Source of the DNA: Ornithinimicrobium pratense
GTDB lineage: Bacteria > Actinomycetota > Actinomycetes > Actinomycetales > Dermatophilaceae
NCBI RefSeq assembly: GCF_008843165.1
Contig: NZ_CP044427.1
Location: forward strand, 930,001-994,000
Direction: 5' to 3'
Length of the DNA stretch: 64,000 nucleotides
A program made the position numbers and the translations under genes. Of this stretch, positions 61,196 to 64,000 are shown piece by piece. The notes beneath the pieces were generated by a model. That model was not told the DNA's origin, did no database searches, and saw only the letters and a list, made by a program, of their open reading frames with translations. The stretch's first letter is position 1. The number at the start of each line of letters is the position of its first letter.

Positions 61196-62593
61196 ATGGG
61201 ACGGTTGAGGGTGCTGGAAAGTAGCGGAGCCTTCCGTTTTATCGATCTCTTCAGCGGCCTCGGTGGTTTTCACGTGGCCCTGCAGGAACTCGGTGGTCAG
61301 GGTGTTTTTGCTGTCGAGTGGGAGCCGACCCTCAACGCGCTCTACAGGCACAACTTTGGCGTAGAGGTTTGGTCCGACATTAACAGGCTAAAAACCGACG
61401 AAGATATCGACCAAAAGGTCCCTGAACATCACGTCCTTACCGCAGGTTTTCCGTGTCAGCCGTTCTCTAAGGCTGGTGATCAACTCGGATTCCAAGACAC
61501 TGTGCAGGGCAACCTCTTCTTCAAGGTGCACCAGATCCTGAAGGTGAAGCGGCCCCCCCGGTTCATTCTGGAGAATGTTCCCAACATCCTGCGACACGAC
61601 GGCGGTCGAACCAAGGACACCATGTTCAACATGCTGCAGGATCTTGGGTACGCGGTCAAAGTGGCGCACTTCTCGCCGCACGAGTTCGGCATCCCGCAGG
61701 TACGTGACCGTGCCTACTTCGTCGGATCGCTCGATGGGCTCGACGGCTTCGAGTGGCCCGAGAAGCACAAGGACCCAACCAGCATTTCCAAGGTGCTTCA
61801 CACGAGCATCATGTCGAGCCGCCCGATCCCCGACCTGACCCTTCGGGCCATCGACATGTGGGGCGACTTCCTCAAGCGCTCCCCGTCCTCGCTGAAGATG
61901 CCATCCTTCCCCATCTGGGCCATGGAGTTCGGGGCTACCTACCCGTTTGAGTTCGAGACACCTTCGGCCGTCTGGGAGCGTCGTCGCAAGTACGGGCTCA
62001 GCGGCATGCACGTGCGCGGCAGCTTCGGCTTCGAACTCGATGGCCTTCCCATCCCCGAACAGCGGGCGCGGATCCCAAGTCACTCGCGCCGCCAGGGTGA
62101 CGTCGAGTTCCCGCGCTGGAAGCGCACCTTCATCCGACAGAACCGGGAGTTCTACCGTGACAACGCAGGCTGGATCAACCCGTGGATGAACCAGTGGCAG
62201 CCGTGGGACTTCCCTTCGAGCTTCCAGAAGATGGAGTGGAACGCCCAAGGGGAGGAGCGCGACATTGATAACTTCGTGCTGCAGGTGCGCGCCTCCGGTG
62301 TTCGGATAAAGCGGCCGACCACCGCTCCGAGCCTGATCGCCTTCACACAGAGCCAGGTACCAATCCTTGGGGCAAATCTCGCCGGTGGACGCCGCTACAT
62401 GACTCCGCGGGAGTGCGCGAACCTGCAGAGCCTCGGCGACATCTCATTGCCCGAAAGTGACCTCGACGCGTACAAGGCCCTTGGTAACGCCGTCAACGCC
62501 AAGGTCGTCAAAGCCATCGCAAAGCCGCTGCTGTTTGCCATCCCGGGAGCCACCAACACTCGAACGACCAGAACTGTGGGAGCCGCATCGTGA
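61196..62593 (+). CDS. DNA (cytosine-5-)-methyltransferase
   Basis: About 465 residues. Motif I FIDLFSGLGGFHVALQELG, catalytic motif IV GFPCQPFSKAGDQLG (Cys near residue 87), motif VI ENVPNILRHD, motif VIII QVRDRAYFVGS and motif X YKALGNAVNAKVVKAIA. A long target-recognition region lies between VIII and X. ATG 61196 is used; in-frame GTG 61178 and ATG 61130 are alternatives. The stop overlaps the next gene by 4 bases (GTGA). Codon use is less GC-biased than its neighbours. A solitary methyltransferase or the modification half of a restriction-like system are both possible. Confidence 0.92.
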   Translation: MGRLRVLESSGAFRFIDLFSGLGGFHVALQELGGQGVFAVEWEPTLNALYRHNFGVEVWSDINRLKTDEDIDQKVPEHHVLTAGFPCQPFSKAGDQLGFQDTVQGNLFFKVHQILKVKRPPRFILENVPNILRHDGGRTKDTMFNMLQDLGYAVKVAHFSPHEFGIPQVRDRAYFVGSLDGLDGFEWPEKHKDPTSISKVLHTSIMSSRPIPDLTLRAIDMWGDFLKRSPSSLKMPSFPIWAMEFGATYPFEFETPSAVWERRRKYGLSGMHVRGSFGFELDGLPIPEQRARIPSHSRRQGDVEFPRWKRTFIRQNREFYRDNAGWINPWMNQWQPWDFPSSFQKMEWNAQGEERDIDNFVLQVRASGVRIKRPTTAPSLIAFTQSQVPILGANLAGGRRYMTPRECANLQSLGDISLPESDLDAYKALGNAVNAKVVKAIAKPLLFAIPGATNTRTTRTVGAAS

Positions 62594-64000
62594 CCGAAAC
62601 ACAGCACGTCCTTGACGAGGCCGAAGACGACACAAGGGAGGAACTGCTCGTAGCCATCGCCGACGACATGGCCACCCTGTCCGAGGCGTCGGAGGCTCCG
62701 AACGACGTGCCGGCGGCATCCACCACCTTCTCGTCGTCGGAGGTCGACTTCGACTCTGACGCTTGGCTCCACCAGTTCATCGAAGTCCAGGGATGGCTCA
62801 ACATCGAAGAACTGTCTGCCGACAGTCGCGTGGCCTTCTTCACCGCCCTTGTCTCGCAACTGAGCCTAAACCCGGCCGACGCCATCGAGGACACCACTGG
62901 CATAGCTGAACTGACCACCGAGGCCCTGGCCGCGCTGCACAGCCGCATCCAGCTCGCCGTGCGCCTCCAGTCGGGCTTCCTTCAGAGCAGGGAGCAGGGC
63001 GACTCCCTTAGTACCGCCACCGAAGACTGGGCGGCCGCATGGGAGGAACAGGCCACAGACGACGAGCCCACCAACCCGCAGCCGGTGCGGGCCAAGGCTG
63101 AGGTCTGGCCTATTCAGGCCCTCGCGAAGGGCAAGCTCAACCTCACTCCGTCCTACCAGCGCGGCGACGTGTGGAACAACAATGACCGCTCCGCCCTCAT
63201 CGAGTCGATCCTCCGGGGCATCCCGTTGCCGTCGATCATCCTGCTGCGCAACAAGGCGCCCAAGCCCCGCGAAGTCGTCGACGGAAAGCAGCGGCTCACC
63301 GCAATCCTGCGCTTCGTTGGAACTCACCCGATCGCCAGGCAGAAGATCGAAGACGTGGCCGAGCAGCATCCCGATGCCGGTTTCGACACCCTCTTCCACG
63401 AGAACTACCCCGCCTTCAAGAAGCTCTGGAAAAACAAGATGGGCGAAACGCTCACCGCAAAGGTGGAGAACGAGTACTACTTCCCCTTCCGGCTGCGAGG
63501 ATCAAAGGAAAGCGCACTGATCGGCACCGACTTGCAAGGCCTGAAGGGCAAATATTACACCCAGGTTAAGGACGAGACTATTACCGTCGCGGAGCAGGAA
63601 CTATCGGTCCAGGAACTCTTCGAGGAACCTGCCGACTATAAGATTCCCGTTATCGAGTACACACACGCCGAGCGCCGTCAGATCCACGAGGTGTTCAAGC
63701 TTTACAATAAACAGGGCGTCCACCTAAATGCCGAGGAGATCCGCAACGCGGTTTACCACGAGGTCGAACTCACCCGGGCCCTCCTGTTCGCTGCAGGGGA
63801 CGCTGACCGGCGCAGGGACGTGTCCGACGTTGCGCCGGCATTGGCCGACGTCGCGGGCTTGGAACGCATCAGCCGCTCCCTCACCGGGTACAAGTTCGGA
63901 GTCACTCGGTACAAGCGAACCAAGGTGCTGGCCTGGATGATCTCAGTGCTCGTCTTCGACCCGGGCAAGCCCTTCGCTTCGACTGCGACCCACATCAACC
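62590..64000 (+). CDS. DUF262-domain protein (GmrS-like), cut by the window end
   Basis: An open frame from GTG 62590 to the right edge (470 codons). It has an acidic extension of about 180 residues (EDDTREELLVAIADDMATL...), then a DUF262 (ParB/Srx-like) domain: TPSYQRGDVWNNNDRSALIESILRGIPLPSIILL and the hallmark VVDGKQRLTAILRF. Helical parts follow (FKLYNKQGVHLNAEEIRNAVYHEVE). DUF262 proteins include the NTP-dependent GmrS half of type IV restriction enzymes and many defence proteins. It overlaps the methyltransferase by 4 bases, so they form an operon. The C-terminus (possible DUF1524 HNH) is beyond the window. Confidence 0.86.
   Translation, partial: MTETQHVLDEAEDDTREELLVAIADDMATLSEASEAPNDVPAASTTFSSSEVDFDSDAWLHQFIEVQGWLNIEELSADSRVAFFTALVSQLSLNPADAIEDTTGIAELTTEALAALHSRIQLAVRLQSGFLQSREQGDSLSTATEDWAAAWEEQATDDEPTNPQPVRAKAEVWPIQALAKGKLNLTPSYQRGDVWNNNDRSALIESILRGIPLPSIILLRNKAPKPREVVDGKQRLTAILRFVGTHPIARQKIEDVAEQHPDAGFDTLFHENYPAFKKLWKNKMGETLTAKVENEYYFPFRLRGSKESALIGTDLQGLKGKYYTQVKDETITVAEQELSVQELFEEPADYKIPVIEYTHAERRQIHEVFKLYNKQGVHLNAEEIRNAVYHEVELTRALLFAAGDADRRRDVSDVAPALADVAGLERISRSLTGYKFGVTRYKRTKVLAWMISVLVFDPGKPFASTATHIN

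Noticed and set aside
1..64000. CRISPR arrays, rRNA operons, complete insertion sequences
   Set aside because: No regularly spaced direct repeats of 25-40 bases, rRNA-like sequence, transposase motif or flanking terminal repeats were seen.

Overview
The window is GC-rich DNA from an actinobacterium. WhiB1, a PdtaS-type histidine kinase, mycothiol-type arsenate reductases, the NrdR/B12-dependent NrdJ pair, DUF222-HNH and DUF6318 proteins and many GTG starts all point that way. The mix of families fits the order Micrococcales (Ornithinimicrobium, Serinicoccus or Janibacter relatives), but the genus is an inference. Most of the window is core chromosome. The right end, from about 60.4 kb, looks like the edge of an accessory region.

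Layout. 0-12.8 kb: the 3' end of a possible NAD-glutamate dehydrogenase, pdtaS and whiB1 (convergent), an amidohydrolase, a FhuF-like Fe-S protein, pyruvate phosphate dikinase (frame broken at a C-run) with its regulatory kinase/phosphorylase, small proteins, miaA, an RsmC-like methyltransferase and hflX. 12.8-19.2 kb: a GH63-type glycosidase, fdhD, a DinG/XPD-type helicase and a DUF952 protein. 19.2-23.1 kb: an arsenic island with ACR3, two ArsC, two ArsR and ArsM, and palindromic ArsR-type operators at its promoters. 23.1-34 kb: holA, an MFS transporter, rpsT, leuS preceded by a leader peptide with three Leu codons and a terminator, degV, comEA and comEC. 34-43.4 kb: a LysR regulator, a sirtuin (second C-run frameshift), two PRC-barrel proteins, divergent lexA and a LysM protein sharing an SOS box, and a GH65 phosphorylase with beta-phosphoglucomutase. 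43.4-51.6 kb: RecQ with a phosphoribosyltransferase-like tail, a methyltransferase, a CPBP protease, a four-part VOC protein, an LLM oxidoreductase and a DUF222-HNH protein. 51.7-56.5 kb: secreted proteins and lipoproteins of lower GC, then a three-gene cassette of a small WXG100-like protein, a WXG-like/DUF1023-type hydrolase and a lipoprotein. 56.5-60.4 kb: nrdR and nrdJ behind three phased NrdR-box-like sites. 60.4-64 kb: about 0.8 kb without a convincing gene, then a cytosine-5 DNA methyltransferase overlapping a DUF262 gene that runs off the window.

Genes that work together: PpdK and its regulator; the arsenic set (reduce As(V), export or methylate As(III), sense As(III)); ComEA and ComEC for DNA uptake; GH65 and beta-PGM for disaccharide phosphorolysis; LexA and the LysM protein for the SOS response; NrdR and NrdJ for dNTP supply. 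The methyltransferase-DUF262 pair is the best candidate for a restriction or defence system.

Two genome-scale observations stand out. The octamer GGTATGCC/GGCATACC occurs at least 15 times, in several reading frames and with rare codons, as if selected at the DNA level. Two genes are broken by one missing C in a C-run, which suggests assembly error rather than decay.
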